Translations under genes and position numbers: made by a program
Shown here: piece after piece, positions 1 through 8,428 of the stretch
How the letters are laid out: the number at the start of each line of letters is the position of its first letter
How positions within the stretch are numbered: the stretch's first letter is position 1
Origin: Spirochaetales bacterium
Lineage (GTDB): Bacteria; Spirochaetota; Leptospiria; Leptospirales; Leptonemataceae
Assembly: GCA_024233935.1 (NCBI GenBank)
Contig: JACKOY010000019.1
Span: 1-64,000, forward strand
Reading direction: 5' to 3'
Length of the DNA: 64,000 bases
Notes under the pieces: generated by a model
Told to the model about the DNA's origin: nothing
The model's input: only the letters and a program-made list of their open reading frames with translations
Database searches by the model: none

Positions 1-1073
1 GGCTCGCCTCCCAGAGCACGCGGGGTTTTTCCGTACACATACGATTCAATGCGCGCCAGCCATTCATAAAAGCGTTCCGGAGTCGGACGCGATACCAGAT
101 AATCCTTTTTGATCACGATAAAGTCAAAGGCCGTAACCAGCTGCCTGTGAACCCAGTCGATCTCGTCTTTTGTCATCGGCTTTAGCTTTTCGTCAGGATA
201 TCCGATCGATAGCATTTCGTGAACGGCAAACAGTTGCCGCAATTTCATGATCGCGTCCGCCTTGTAGTCGAAGTTCTTGAGCTCCAGTCGTTCGGCGACC
301 TGATCCAGAATCGCGTGCCGCACCCGCCCGATGCGGTAATCGAAGTCACTCTTGGAAGCCGGTGGGACTTTGTACTCGGCCTCCGCCTGTTCGAGTAAGA
401 CGCGCCCGATTGTCAGGAAACGTCGTAGCAGATTCTTGTCCCCGGGATCAATGCCCAGTTTGCGTTCGATGCGCGCCGCCGACTCCATAAGGTGGCTGCG
501 GCTTTCGGCTTCCGTGGCTTTAATAACGTATTTAATAAAAGCCGGCAGTATTGTGATGTCCGCTTCGGGGTCGACCTTGCGGGCGTCATCCATGGCCCAG
601 AAGCTCAGTTGCGCGACGCCACCCTGAAACGGCATCAGGCTGTCGTTTTCTCCACTCGTGGGTTCGCCTTCCGGAAACAACACCAGCTTGCCTTCCGGTT
701 GCGCGAGAGCGCCCCGGGCGGCTTTGAAACTTTCCCGATCATTGATTCCAGCGATCACCGAAAAGGCGCCCAGGTTTGAGATTACCTTGCCAACCATTCC
801 GCCGTTCCAGTCGAACACCTGGCGCGAAGCCATGTACTTAAAACGAACGCCCATGAGTTTGCCGATATAATGTGCGATGGGTGGTTCCGCCGTCGTTGGG
901 TGGTTCGTAAAAAACAGCATGCGGTCTTTGCGCAGGGTGCGCAGCATCCGTACGTCTTCGGGATCTATCACCACATCTTCAATATTTTGAACAATCTTCA
1001 GAAGCACCGGGAATAGAAAATCCACGGTCCAGTTCAGGGGCAGGCTGTGGGATGGCGCTATGAAGGGTTGCAT
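1..1073 (-). CDS. PlsC-like acyltransferase, 3' end outside window
   Basis: Reading the minus strand from ATG at 1073 gives an uninterrupted frame of about 357 codons that runs off the window start, so the C-terminus is missing. An HPTTAE sequence (after FFTN) near residue 60 resembles the HxxxxD motif of glycerolipid acyltransferases with E for D, and FPEGEPTSGEND near residue 135 resembles their FPEGTRS block. It probably acylates lysophosphatidic acid or a related acceptor at the inner membrane; no strong membrane segment is visible in the part seen. A GAGG stands about 8 nt before the ATG. It is the last visible gene of a minus-strand run and lies 63 nt after the RluA gene. The family is fairly sure, the substrate is not, and the D-to-E change leaves room for a non-canonical enzyme. 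Confidence 0.72.
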   Translation of the reverse strand, partial: MQPFIAPSHSLPLNWTVDFLFPVLLKIVQNIEDVVIDPEDVRMLRTLRKDRMLFFTNHPTTAEPPIAHYIGKLMGVRFKYMASRQVFDWNGGMVGKVISNLGAFSVIAGINDRESFKAARGALAQPEGKLVLFPEGEPTSGENDSLMPFQGGVAQLSFWAMDDARKVDPEADITILPAFIKYVIKATEAESRSHLMESAARIERKLGIDPGDKNLLRRFLTIGRVLLEQAEAEYKVPPASKSDFDYRIGRVRHAILDQVAERLELKNFDYKADAIMKLRQLFAVHEMLSIGYPDEKLKPMTKDEIDWVHRQLVTAFDFIVIKKDYLVSRPTPERFYEWLARIESYVYGKTPRALGGE

Positions 1074-1136
1074 TACGATGGGCCTCGATCTTTTGCGATG
1101 TGGGAAGACGTAAGCCTGCCGGGCGGCTTCTGTGGA

Positions 1137-1886
1137 TCAAGCATTATTGGCGAAAGACCCGGCCGCCCAGGCAGGCAACGAGACCGCGCTGAAAAGCATC
1201 GGTTCGCGTTTGACCGGGTGCACAATTTCGAGCCCGGCGCAATACAGCGCGATACCGCCTTCCGCCGGCTCAATTCTGGCCCCGTACCGCCGGTCGCCCA
1301 GGAGCGGATGGCCCCGAACAGAAAACTGAAAGCGGATCTGATGGTAGCGGCCGGTCTCTGGCTCAACCCGAAGCAGATCGGTTTCGCGATCGCACCTTGT
1401 TTTGCTTTCGATAGTGCAAAGCCGCACGCTTCGCTGTGCCAGTCGTTCATAATGCAGCCGTGCATCCTGCCCCTGACCGGGCTCCGCCGGCATGGCCCGG
1501 TGTTCGCCGCGCGTAAGTTCGTCCTGAAAGTCACCGGCCTCAGGAAGGCCCGGCAATACCAGCGCCCGGTAGATTTTTCGCACCTTCCGTGCGCGGAACT
1601 GTTCGGACAGGCGCGCGGCGGCTTTTGACGTGCGCGCAAGCACCATGACACCCCCCACTTCCCGATCGAGACGGTGCACCAGCCCCACATAGACCGCTCC
1701 CGGTTTGGAATATCGCTCTCGAATATAGTCGCTTGCCAGAACCGTCACGTCCGGACGACCGGAGCCGTCGCCCTGGGAAAGCACCCCGGCCGGTTTTTCG
1801 ATCACCAGCAGGTGATTGTCTTCGAACAGCACCGGCAGCAGGGGGCGGGGCGGCCCGCGCCCGGCTTCGCGATCATGCTTCTTCAT
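1137..1886 (-). CDS. RluA-family pseudouridine synthase
   Basis: A 249-residue protein with the family signature HRLDREVGG near residue 70; its aspartate is the catalytic residue of the RluA/RluC/RluD branch. LFEDNHLLVIEKPAGVLSQ near residue 20 and GRYHQIRFQF near residue 180 are further typical blocks. These enzymes isomerise uridine to pseudouridine in rRNA or tRNA. There is no N-terminal S4 domain, so it is a short, single-domain member resembling RluA/TruC, and the target base cannot be told from the sequence. It lies 2 nt after the TonB-like gene, in one operon with it. Confidence 0.9.
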   Translation of the reverse strand: MKKHDREAGRGPPRPLLPVLFEDNHLLVIEKPAGVLSQGDGSGRPDVTVLASDYIRERYSKPGAVYVGLVHRLDREVGGVMVLARTSKAAARLSEQFRARKVRKIYRALVLPGLPEAGDFQDELTRGEHRAMPAEPGQGQDARLHYERLAQRSVRLCTIESKTRCDRETDLLRVEPETGRYHQIRFQFSVRGHPLLGDRRYGARIEPAEGGIALYCAGLEIVHPVKREPMLFSAVSLPAWAAGSFANNA

Positions 1887-1888
1887 TT

Positions 1889-2413
1889 TCAGTACGACTG
1901 GCGGAGTCGGAAGCGCACCGGAACCACCAGTACACGACCCGCAAAGCGGCGGTCGAAATTCCAGGCCGCCACGCCTTCGCGGGCGGCGTTGTCCAGCACC
2001 CGATGCCCGGAACTCTGTTCAACCCGGGCTTCGCTTACGCGACCATCGGGGCCGACGGTCATGCGTACATGCACTTCGCCTTCGAGTTGCATCTGCCGGG
2101 CCAGGTCCGGGTATTCGATGGCTCTCAGCAATTCCCCGGTTACCGACTCGAGTCCCGGATCGCCGCCCTGCACGGACTGGTCGGGATCGGTCGGCAAAGA
2201 ACGTTCCGATGGCGTGGCCGCGAAAGGCGCGGCCGGCCCGGAATAGTTCACTGTCAGCTGGTGGAGCCGGGATCCTTCACCGGGACGCGCGTCCAAAATC
2301 AGCGAATCGCGTTTGCCCGCCAGAGCGTCCGCGCCCAAAAGCGCAAGGGTCGCCAGCGCATGCAAGAACGCGCTCAGAAAAAGACAGAGCCGGAACGAAA
2401 GCCCGCTCATCAA
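1889..2413 (-). CDS. TonB C-terminal domain protein
   Basis: A 174-residue protein with an N-terminal hydrophobic anchor (residues 6-28), a short Pro/Ser-rich spacer and a TonB C-terminal domain (about 95-170). The latter shows the family's YPDLARQMQLEGEVHVRM and GPDGRVSEARVEQSSG blocks. TonB proteins pass proton-motive-force energy to outer-membrane receptors with ExbB and ExbD, but neither is encoded nearby. The spacer is too short to cross a wide periplasm comfortably. Its ATG overlaps the stop of the upstream gene (ATGA at 2410-2413), which suggests translational coupling. It could instead be a TonB-domain protein with a structural role. Confidence 0.8.
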   Translation of the reverse strand: MMSGLSFRLCLFLSAFLHALATLALLGADALAGKRDSLILDARPGEGSRLHQLTVNYSGPAAPFAATPSERSLPTDPDQSVQGGDPGLESVTGELLRAIEYPDLARQMQLEGEVHVRMTVGPDGRVSEARVEQSSGHRVLDNAAREGVAAWNFDRRFAGRVLVVPVRFRLRQSY

Positions 2414-3147
2414 TCATCCAGGTAGAAGGTATAGCCGAGATTTGCAATTCGATTGTGGCCGCGGATCAGGTTGAAGTGCTGCACCGCCCCAACCAGGCGC
2501 GGAATCGCCAGGGCGGCGGCGATGTTTCCGCCGTTCTTTGCGGCGTCGAAGGGCTCGCTGAATAGATTCGTGCCCCCGACCCAGACCATCAAACCATCCG
2601 CCAGCAGATAAGCGAAAAATCGAAAGACCGTCTGGCCGGTGCTCAGGCGGGGGGAGTTATACGAGGCGTGCAGGACCGAGAGCCAGGGGGCGACGAGATT
2701 CAGCCCCTGGGAAAGGGTGTGCCACTTTTCCTCAAGGGGTTGCGCCTCAGAGTGTTCACCGGGCGGCGTGGTCGATCCGGCAACGATGATATTTTCGAGT
2801 TCCAATATGCGCGCCATGGTCCGCACGTCTCCGGTATCGCCTTCAAAGCGAATTACCGTGCGTGAGATGCGCGAACTGATGTGGCCACCCAGGATATTGT
2901 AATCGAAGGCAGAACTGAAGCGGTTCTGAAAATAGAAGTGAAAACCCTCGGTCTCGGGCTCTGCCACGAAGTTGCCGCGATCGAAACTGAACAGCAGATT
3001 GTAAATTGCCTGGCGGGCCGCTTCCTGCTCCAGGTCCGATTCAAAGGCAGCAGCGCTATCGCCGAAGACCGGGCTTGCAAGGCCTGTGCACAGAGCAAGC
3101 AACAGGAACGCCGCGACGCGCTTGTTTCTTAGAAGGGCCGGTGTCAT
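2410..3147 (-). CDS. Secreted protein of unknown function
   Basis: The product is 245 residues when read from ATG 3147. This start overlaps the stop of the preceding protease gene by ATGA and puts a signal peptide at the very N-terminus (KR, hydrophobic stretch, cleavage after a SPVFG-like site near residue 26). The rest is rich in aromatic and glycine residues (FHFYFQNRFSSAFDYNILGG) and ends in YTFYLDD, suggesting a periplasmic or outer-membrane location. I recognise no known domain. A frame extending upstream to 3393 lies inside the protease gene and is not needed. Its coupling to a CPBP protease and a TonB-like gene suggests an envelope role. Confidence 0.75.
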   Translation of the reverse strand: MTPALLRNKRVAAFLLLALCTGLASPVFGDSAAAFESDLEQEAARQAIYNLLFSFDRGNFVAEPETEGFHFYFQNRFSSAFDYNILGGHISSRISRTVIRFEGDTGDVRTMARILELENIIVAGSTTPPGEHSEAQPLEEKWHTLSQGLNLVAPWLSVLHASYNSPRLSTGQTVFRFFAYLLADGLMVWVGGTNLFSEPFDAAKNGGNIAAALAIPRLVGAVQHFNLIRGHNRIANLGYTFYLDD

Positions 3148-3836
3148 AGGTGGCCGGAATTCAGGGCGGCCAGAATCAAAATCGACGTGTTGTACACGGT
3201 GTGGGCCAGGATTGTGCTCACCAGTCCGTAGCGCCAGAACAAAACCGCAAAACAAAGCCCGACGATAAAGAGCGCCGCCCGGGCTCCCGGATTGTGTGCA
3301 AGCGCAAAGAGCGCGTTCGCCACCAGAAGCGCTCCCACGGGGTGCACGCCCTTGCACTCCATGAAATATTGTAAACCCCCGCGATAAAACCACTCTTCCA
3401 GGATCGCCGTCAGAAGCCCGCTCGAAACCAAAAGAACCAAAAATGGAAACGTGAAGGCGCCCCCGTCCAGGTCAGGGCCTTCGGCCGGCGCCTGCTCCGG
3501 TTGTCCCAGGCGGCTCAGCGCAAAAACAAAAAACAGGGGCACAAAACCCAACAGGCCGGCCAGAATTGTGTGTTTGCCCCGCTTAAGAAGCGGCGGCCGT
3601 TGGGCCTGGCCTTCGGGAATCGCGGCCGAAAACAGCAGAAATAGCAACACATTGCCCAGGCCGGCGTAGAGCAGGCCGAAGCGCAAACGATCGAGCAGCC
3701 GGTTTGCATACGATGGCAATTCCGCAAAGGCCGCCGCCGGAAGCAGACGGTCCAGCGCATGTAAGAAGAAGAACAACAGCACGACCGAAATTACGGCCAA
3801 CACGGCCGCCGGTCTGAGAGCGAAGAAACGACCCAC
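3144..3836 (-). CDS. CPBP-family intramembrane metalloprotease
   Basis: A 230-residue polytopic protein with about six hydrophobic segments. It carries the EEWFYRG motif (EExxxR, near residue 145), a histidine in FALAHNPGA near 180 and a second histidine in TILAHTVYN near 215. These are the zinc-binding motifs of the CPBP (CAAX/bacteriocin-processing) family, which cleave peptides within or at the membrane. It is the first gene of a minus-strand operon that continues with a secreted protein, a TonB-like protein, RluA and PlsC. Its start is about 90 nt from the divergent peptidase gene at 3926, so the shared intergenic stretch should hold both promoters. The natural substrate is unknown. Confidence 0.85.
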   Translation of the reverse strand: MGRFFALRPAAVLAVISVVLLFFFLHALDRLLPAAAFAELPSYANRLLDRLRFGLLYAGLGNVLLFLLFSAAIPEGQAQRPPLLKRGKHTILAGLLGFVPLFFVFALSRLGQPEQAPAEGPDLDGGAFTFPFLVLLVSSGLLTAILEEWFYRGGLQYFMECKGVHPVGALLVANALFALAHNPGARAALFIVGLCFAVLFWRYGLVSTILAHTVYNTSILILAALNSGHL

Positions 3837-3925
3837 GCGCCAGCCTTTTGCACGGGGAAAAAAGCATCAATTTTTTCGGCGCGCCTTCGATGATTAGAGA
3901 ACGGGAATTTCTCGTTTAGACCGGC

Positions 3926-4828
3926 ATGCTGCTCAAGAATAGAAAGCTCCTGCGACGGGTTGGCCTGGTGGGCCTTCTGTTCTGGAGCATGACTCTGGTC
4001 GCCAACGATGCCGATGCGCCCCCGCCGGCGCTGGGAGAACTGGACAACGCCAACGGACAGCTCCTCAGGCTACGCCGGGAGATCGCGGACAACCTTCGCT
4101 CGACGGCGCGCTTCGGCGGTCTTGAACACGAACTTCGTTTTGTACGCTATCGGGTTCAGGAAGGGGACAATTTTTTTGTGATCATGGCCCGGGTTTCCCA
4201 GGACGCGGCCACTCTGGCCTCGGCCAACGACCTGGCCAATCCCAATGCGCTTTTGCCCGGCACGGACATTCTCATACCCAATGCCCGGGGACTCTTTGTG
4301 CATTCCGAAGATCCGAACGCCATCCAGCGTCGCTTCGGTCGTGAGGTGGCGCTACTCAAGCAGAAAGGCGACCTCTGGTTTTTGCCCGGCCAGCGCTACA
4401 ACAACGATGAGCTGCGCATCTTTCGGGGCGATGGCTTTCAATCTCCGTTGCCCAATGGGCGTATCACCAGCCGCTACGGCAGTCGCCTGGATCCTTTCAC
4501 AAATCGCATGACCTTTCACGGCGGACTCGACATTGCCGCCGCCCTGGGCACGCCGGTCTACGCCAGTCGCGAAGGCCGGGTCGTGCGTGCAGAAACCGCT
4601 CCCGGCTACGGCCAATTGGTTGTGATTGAGCACGAGTACGGTTATCAGACTTACTATGGCCATCTTTCCGCGATCAAGGTTGCGGTGGGACAAACCGTTC
4701 CTGCCGGTCATATCATCGGATTGGTCGGTCGCACGGGGCGCGCGACCGGTCCCCATCTTCATTTCGAAGTGCGCGTAAACGGCCAGCGCACCAACCCGCG
4801 ACTGGTCCACGGCATCACCGTTCCGTAG
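3926..4828 (+). CDS. M23 peptidase with LysM domain
   Basis: A 300-residue exported protein with a signal peptide (to about residue 27), a short helical region and a LysM-type module (YRVQEGDNFFVIMARVSQD, about 70-115). A C-terminal LytM/M23 domain (about 175-295) contains HGGLD (zinc-binding HxxxD) and HLHFEVR (HxH). M23 enzymes cut cross-bridges in peptidoglycan, or act as EnvC/NlpD-type activators of amidases when zinc ligands are lost; here all ligands are present, so hydrolase activity is expected. A second M23/LysM protein is encoded at 7624. It is convergent with the aminotransferase gene, 11 nt apart. Confidence 0.9.
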   Translation: MLLKNRKLLRRVGLVGLLFWSMTLVANDADAPPPALGELDNANGQLLRLRREIADNLRSTARFGGLEHELRFVRYRVQEGDNFFVIMARVSQDAATLASANDLANPNALLPGTDILIPNARGLFVHSEDPNAIQRRFGREVALLKQKGDLWFLPGQRYNNDELRIFRGDGFQSPLPNGRITSRYGSRLDPFTNRMTFHGGLDIAAALGTPVYASREGRVVRAETAPGYGQLVVIEHEYGYQTYYGHLSAIKVAVGQTVPAGHIIGLVGRTGRATGPHLHFEVRVNGQRTNPRLVHGITVP

Positions 4829-4839
4829 TTCTCAGGTCC

Positions 4840-6003
4840 TCAGACACCCGCGACCTGGTTCAGGATCTCTGCCGCGCCATCAATCTCTTCGTCGGTATTG
4901 CAGAAGTGCGGCGCGATACGCAGATAGCCGCCCCTCGAAGAAACGAACACGCCCGCTTTCACCGAACGCGATACGAATTCTGCCACTGCGGGCACCCGAA
5001 AACTCATGATGCCCGAACGGTTCTCGGGGGCAAATCGCAGGTATTGAAAGAATGCGGGGTTCAGCCGTTCCAGCAATCTGTCCTGCAGGCGCAGGTTCTC
5101 GCGCTGAATCGCCCCAACGTCGGGTTCCAAAAAGAGATCTTCCATGCAGGCCCGCAGGGCCACCGCAAGGGCGAGCGCAGCCGTGCTGTATTCGAACATG
5201 CGGCCATCGGTAAATGGCTGCCAGGTGTGATTCAAATAATCGTCACCCTGCTGCACAATATCCGCTCCGGCCAGGGTAACACTCAGGCGCGAGCGCAACT
5301 CAGGCGACGTATACAGAACCCCGGTGCCGATGGGGCCCATCAGCCACTTCCATCCCGAAGCGGCTACCGCCGCCAACCCCAGGCCCGGGGCGTCGATGGG
5401 GATGGATCCCAGGCTCTGGGCCGCGTCGATAATCAGGTCGACCCCACGGTCCCGGCAGAGCTGCGCCAGCCGGGGCAGGTCGGCCGCAAACCCGCTGGTG
5501 AACTGCACGTGGCTCAGGGCCACGATACGCGTACGGTCGTTGATCCGGGAGGTCAGTTCCTCAAGGGACCAGCCCCGCGGACAGCCGGTCGGAAGACTGC
5601 CCGTCGGATCGCTGTCTTCCAGAAGCACCAGCCGCGCACCCCGGCGCTCCTGCAATCGCCAGGGATAGTGGTTCGATGGATATTCGTGCACGTAGGATAT
5701 GATCTCATCGCCGGGTTTCAGGTCGTACCCTGCAGCGATCAGGCTGAGTCCTTCCGCGGTATTCTTCATGAAACTGATGTCTTCGGCCGGAGCGGCGAGC
5801 AGGCGCCCGGCGATTTCGTGAAAGGCGCTCAGCGGGTTTCCGGTTTCGGCGAAGACCGCGATGCCGCGGCGCATATGCAGTTCCGAGAATTCCTGCTGAG
5901 CGCGCAGGGCTCCGCTGTAAAGCGGAGCGATGCCGCAATGATTCAGGTAGATGGTGCTTTCCTTGATGGGGAAGCTTTCCCGGTCCTTTCGAAATGCCTT
6001 CAA
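4840..6003 (-). CDS. Class V aminotransferase (cysteine desulfurase-like)
   Basis: A PLP enzyme of 387 residues when read from TTG 6003. That start is preferred because AGGAGG lies 6 nt before it and it overlaps the stop of the rhodanese gene; a longer frame from 6078 would run 79 nt into that gene. Visible blocks are TIYLNHCGIAPL, FMKNTAEGLSLIA, LSHVQFTSGF, DLIIDAAQSLGS and GWKWLMGPIGTGVLY, whose lysine should bind PLP. This fold includes cysteine desulfurases, isopenicillin-N epimerases and kynureninases; the sequence is closest in style to the IscS/CsdA-like or epimerase branch, and no C-terminal cysteine-loop signature is evident. Pairing with a rhodanese suggests sulfur handling (inference). 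Confidence 0.85.
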   Translation of the reverse strand: MKAFRKDRESFPIKESTIYLNHCGIAPLYSGALRAQQEFSELHMRRGIAVFAETGNPLSAFHEIAGRLLAAPAEDISFMKNTAEGLSLIAAGYDLKPGDEIISYVHEYPSNHYPWRLQERRGARLVLLEDSDPTGSLPTGCPRGWSLEELTSRINDRTRIVALSHVQFTSGFAADLPRLAQLCRDRGVDLIIDAAQSLGSIPIDAPGLGLAAVAASGWKWLMGPIGTGVLYTSPELRSRLSVTLAGADIVQQGDDYLNHTWQPFTDGRMFEYSTAALALAVALRACMEDLFLEPDVGAIQRENLRLQDRLLERLNPAFFQYLRFAPENRSGIMSFRVPAVAEFVSRSVKAGVFVSSRGGYLRIAPHFCNTDEEIDGAAEILNQVAGV

Positions 6004-6533
6004 AATTTCCCTCCTGACTGCGGTTCCGGCGGCGGTTCGATCACCGCTATGGCCGGGCTCGTAACAAAGCGGGCCCAATCCGCGTTGTACCCGTGGACGA
6101 GCATCGTATCTGCGCCCCCGGCTTCCAGCAGGCGGCCCCCGGCGCCGGCATAAGCAATGATGCCTCCCCGGAGGTTATAACACGGTGGGCCACAAAATCT
6201 TTCGCCACCACGTGCAAGAAAGCGAGCCGAGCGATAGCCGGCGGCGCAATAAGCCACGATCCAGGTCGGCAACTTCGGCGAGCGTGATCGTTCTGCAAAG
6301 TCTTTAAGTTGTTCCACCTGCTCGGGATATGCGTTGGGGTGCACCCAAATACTGGCGGGAAGGGTGGAAACATTCTGTTCGGCCGGTGTTCGCACATCCA
6401 GCAGCAGTAACCGGGCCTGGCCCTCGGTGGCCGCGCGCTGCACTTCCAGGAACTCTTCGACCGAAATTTCCGTTACGCCGGCCCGCTGTGAAAAAGCCCG
6501 GCTCAATTCATCCAGGTTCGGCAATCGTTTCAC
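6000..6533 (-). CDS. Rhodanese-like sulfurtransferase
   Basis: A 177-residue single rhodanese domain with LLLLDVRTPAEQ near residue 45 and the active-site loop CAAGYRSARF near 95, which has the catalytic cysteine and the CxxGxR form of active enzymes. It would carry sulfur as a persulfide. It overlaps the downstream class V aminotransferase by 4 nt, and the ribosome-binding site of that gene lies in its last codons, so the two are very likely translated together. A desulfurase-rhodanese sulfur relay is the simplest reading, but the acceptor is unknown. Confidence 0.85.
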   Translation of the reverse strand: MKRLPNLDELSRAFSQRAGVTEISVEEFLEVQRAATEGQARLLLLDVRTPAEQNVSTLPASIWVHPNAYPEQVEQLKDFAERSRSPKLPTWIVAYCAAGYRSARFLARGGERFCGPPCYNLRGGIIAYAGAGGRLLEAGGADTMLVHGYNADWARFVTSPAIAVIEPPPEPQSGGKF

Positions 6534-6574
6534 CAGATTCTTTCCCGGTCGTTGAAGGAGCGGGATGCGCCGGG

Positions 6575-7369
6575 TTACTGTCCGGCGGGCGGTTCGAGCG
6601 GCAGAGCTATCAAAACCATGGTACGGCTCGCAGAAATCAAGTACAGTGTGTGCTCCGGTTCGAGTCCCAGGTCAAGCAGCACCGAATCCATCACCGCGTA
6701 TCCCAGTCCGTGGCCGCCTCCGCTCGTGTCGAGATTCTCGATGAAGAAATCCTGAGCACGGCCCTGGGCCGCGTAGTCGCGAAACTTCCGACGGACCCCC
6801 AGGATGCGGCGCACATCGGATTCCAAAATTGGCGAGTCATTTGAAATCGTAATCCAGATCGAGTCCGGTGTGGTTTCGACGCGCAGATGCACAAAGACCT
6901 GCAAACGCCGTGCGAGGGCCTTCGTGCGAAACAGGGGCACCAGTTCGGGCTTCAAAGACAGTTCGTGCAGCGTAGGGCCGCCCGCCTCCGGCCGATCGCG
7001 CAAAATACGGTTCTCAAGTTCCAGCAGTTGCACGACGTCGACGGTGACGCCGGACAGATCGCCAATCTTTTTCAGCTGTCCCTCGATCAAAAGGCTTTCG
7101 CCCGAAAAGAAGACTTCCCGGAGCCAGTCATCAACTTCGCGGGGCGAAAGACCGGCCTCGGATTCCAGCAGGCGCGTGCGTGTCAGTTGCCAGATGATCA
7201 GGAACTTGTAATTCGCCTTAACCGCGTTTTTGAGCAGCTCGTCGGTGATTTGATAGAGCTCGGCCGTGCGGCCTTCGAGCCAGGTTCCGGCGGTTCTCTG
7301 GGCAATCAGATCCCGCACCTGAGCTGCCGCACGGCGCGAGTAATTGCGAATCAAAAACTGGTCCGCCAT
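6575..7369 (-). CDS. Kinase-less GHKL ATPase-domain protein
   Basis: A 264-residue soluble protein with features of the histidine-kinase ATPase fold but no dimerisation/phosphoacceptor region and no sensor. An N-box-like ELLKNAVKAN lies near residue 50 and a G2-type GGGHGLGYAVMDS near 220. The usual DxGxG G1 box is replaced by SNDSPI. The protein at 18684 has the same order of blocks (ELAINGVKAN, NNTPI, EGAGLGIAL), so the two are probably paralogues. The fold suggests ATP binding and a role as anti-sigma-like or switch partner, but that is inference. It is 41 nt upstream of the rhodanese gene and may be cotranscribed with it. Confidence 0.65.
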   Translation of the reverse strand: MADQFLIRNYSRRAAAQVRDLIAQRTAGTWLEGRTAELYQITDELLKNAVKANYKFLIIWQLTRTRLLESEAGLSPREVDDWLREVFFSGESLLIEGQLKKIGDLSGVTVDVVQLLELENRILRDRPEAGGPTLHELSLKPELVPLFRTKALARRLQVFVHLRVETTPDSIWITISNDSPILESDVRRILGVRRKFRDYAAQGRAQDFFIENLDTSGGGHGLGYAVMDSVLLDLGLEPEHTLYLISASRTMVLIALPLEPPAGQ

Positions 7370-7623
7370 GAACGTAAAGGGACCCGTGGCGCCGGGGCCG
7401 GGTCAAGACAGAAAGCGCACCCGGTGTGGGGCCGATGGCCGGGAGCGCCTCAAGGGGCCTGAGAACCGTAAAAATCGATTGAAAGCCTGCGGTCCGGCCG
7501 TAATTCAGACGAAAATTAGAGAAATGTGTCCGATTTTTTTGGACGCGCCGACCGGAAGGGCAGGGGGCAAGCCCCCGTTTTTAGTAAACAACCGGTCGGA
7601 AACCACGCAAACAAAAGCACCGC

Positions 7624-8427
7624 ATGAGACATAGAAAACGCCTCTCCCGGCTTCTGATACTGCTATTCAGCCTGTATGCCTGCTCGGCTTTCGCCCAGTC
7701 CGCGAACCGCCTGGATGTGGCCGTAGACAACGAATACATTCAAACCTATCGGGGAAGATTGGGCCAGTGGCTCATTCCCGGCGGCACCAGCTTTTCCGCC
7801 CTGGCAGCCCGTTTCGGGACCGAGGTTGAAGACATTCAGCTCATCAACGACGGCCAGCTCGATCGAAGCCGGATGACCTTCGTTCCCATGAGCCTGGATT
7901 ACTACAATCGCATGGTCGCGGCCGGCCATGGTCGGCGGGTATTCACCGTCGATGAGCGGGCTTTCGTCTGGCCCATTGAGCAACCGAGTTATACTTCGCG
8001 TTTCGGAACCCGGGCCGGCGCCATGCATACGGGTCTTGATCTGGCCTGCCCGAGCAACACAGTTGTGGTGGCTGCCGATGACGGTGTCGTGATCCGGACC
8101 GGCTGGATGGGCGCCCTGGGTCAGGCCGTGGCGGTCGAACATGCTTCGGGAATCGTCACCTGGTATGGCCATAACAGTGTGCTCTTCCTCAAAGAAGGCG
8201 AGCAGGTGCGTCGGGGCCAGATCATTGCCTTTTCAGGAAGCACGGGTCGTTCGACGGGTCCGCACGTGCATTTTGAAGTGCGGTTCATGAATGTCTTTTT
8301 GAATCCGGAAGATTTTCTGCAACAGGGTCTCGCGCATCCCAGTCTGGTTATACGGGAAGAGTCTCCTCTGGAACTTCCGGAAGAGAGCGCCCTGCTCGGT
8401 CAACGCACCGGCACCGCCACCCCCTGA
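7624..8427 (+). CDS. M23 peptidase with LysM-like domain
   Basis: A 267-residue exported protein: signal peptide to about residue 25 (LFSLYACSAFAQ), a LysM-like segment (LIPGGTSFSALAARFGTE, about 50-85), then an M23 domain (about 120-230) with HTGLD and HVHFEVR zinc motifs. It resembles the peptidase at 3926 in design but is clearly diverged from it. It should act in the periplasm on peptidoglycan or as an amidase activator. The HAD gene follows 1 nt after its stop and probably shares its transcript. The 254 nt upstream form a divergent promoter region with the ATPase gene at 7369; I see no clear promoter there. Confidence 0.9.
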   Translation: MRHRKRLSRLLILLFSLYACSAFAQSANRLDVAVDNEYIQTYRGRLGQWLIPGGTSFSALAARFGTEVEDIQLINDGQLDRSRMTFVPMSLDYYNRMVAAGHGRRVFTVDERAFVWPIEQPSYTSRFGTRAGAMHTGLDLACPSNTVVVAADDGVVIRTGWMGALGQAVAVEHASGIVTWYGHNSVLFLKEGEQVRRGQIIAFSGSTGRSTGPHVHFEVRFMNVFLNPEDFLQQGLAHPSLVIREESPLELPEESALLGQRTGTATP

Positions 8428-8428
8428 C

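Noticed and set aside
1047..1690. Open frames of about 200 codons on both strands here
   Set aside because: They lie across the RluA-type gene in other frames; the minus-strand RluA frame has clear family motifs and the others have none.
4906..6153. A 415-codon plus-strand open frame
   Set aside because: It is antisense to the aminotransferase, whose motifs (PLP lysine, DAAQS) are plain; its own translation shows no domain and a composition typical of an antisense shadow in GC-rich DNA.
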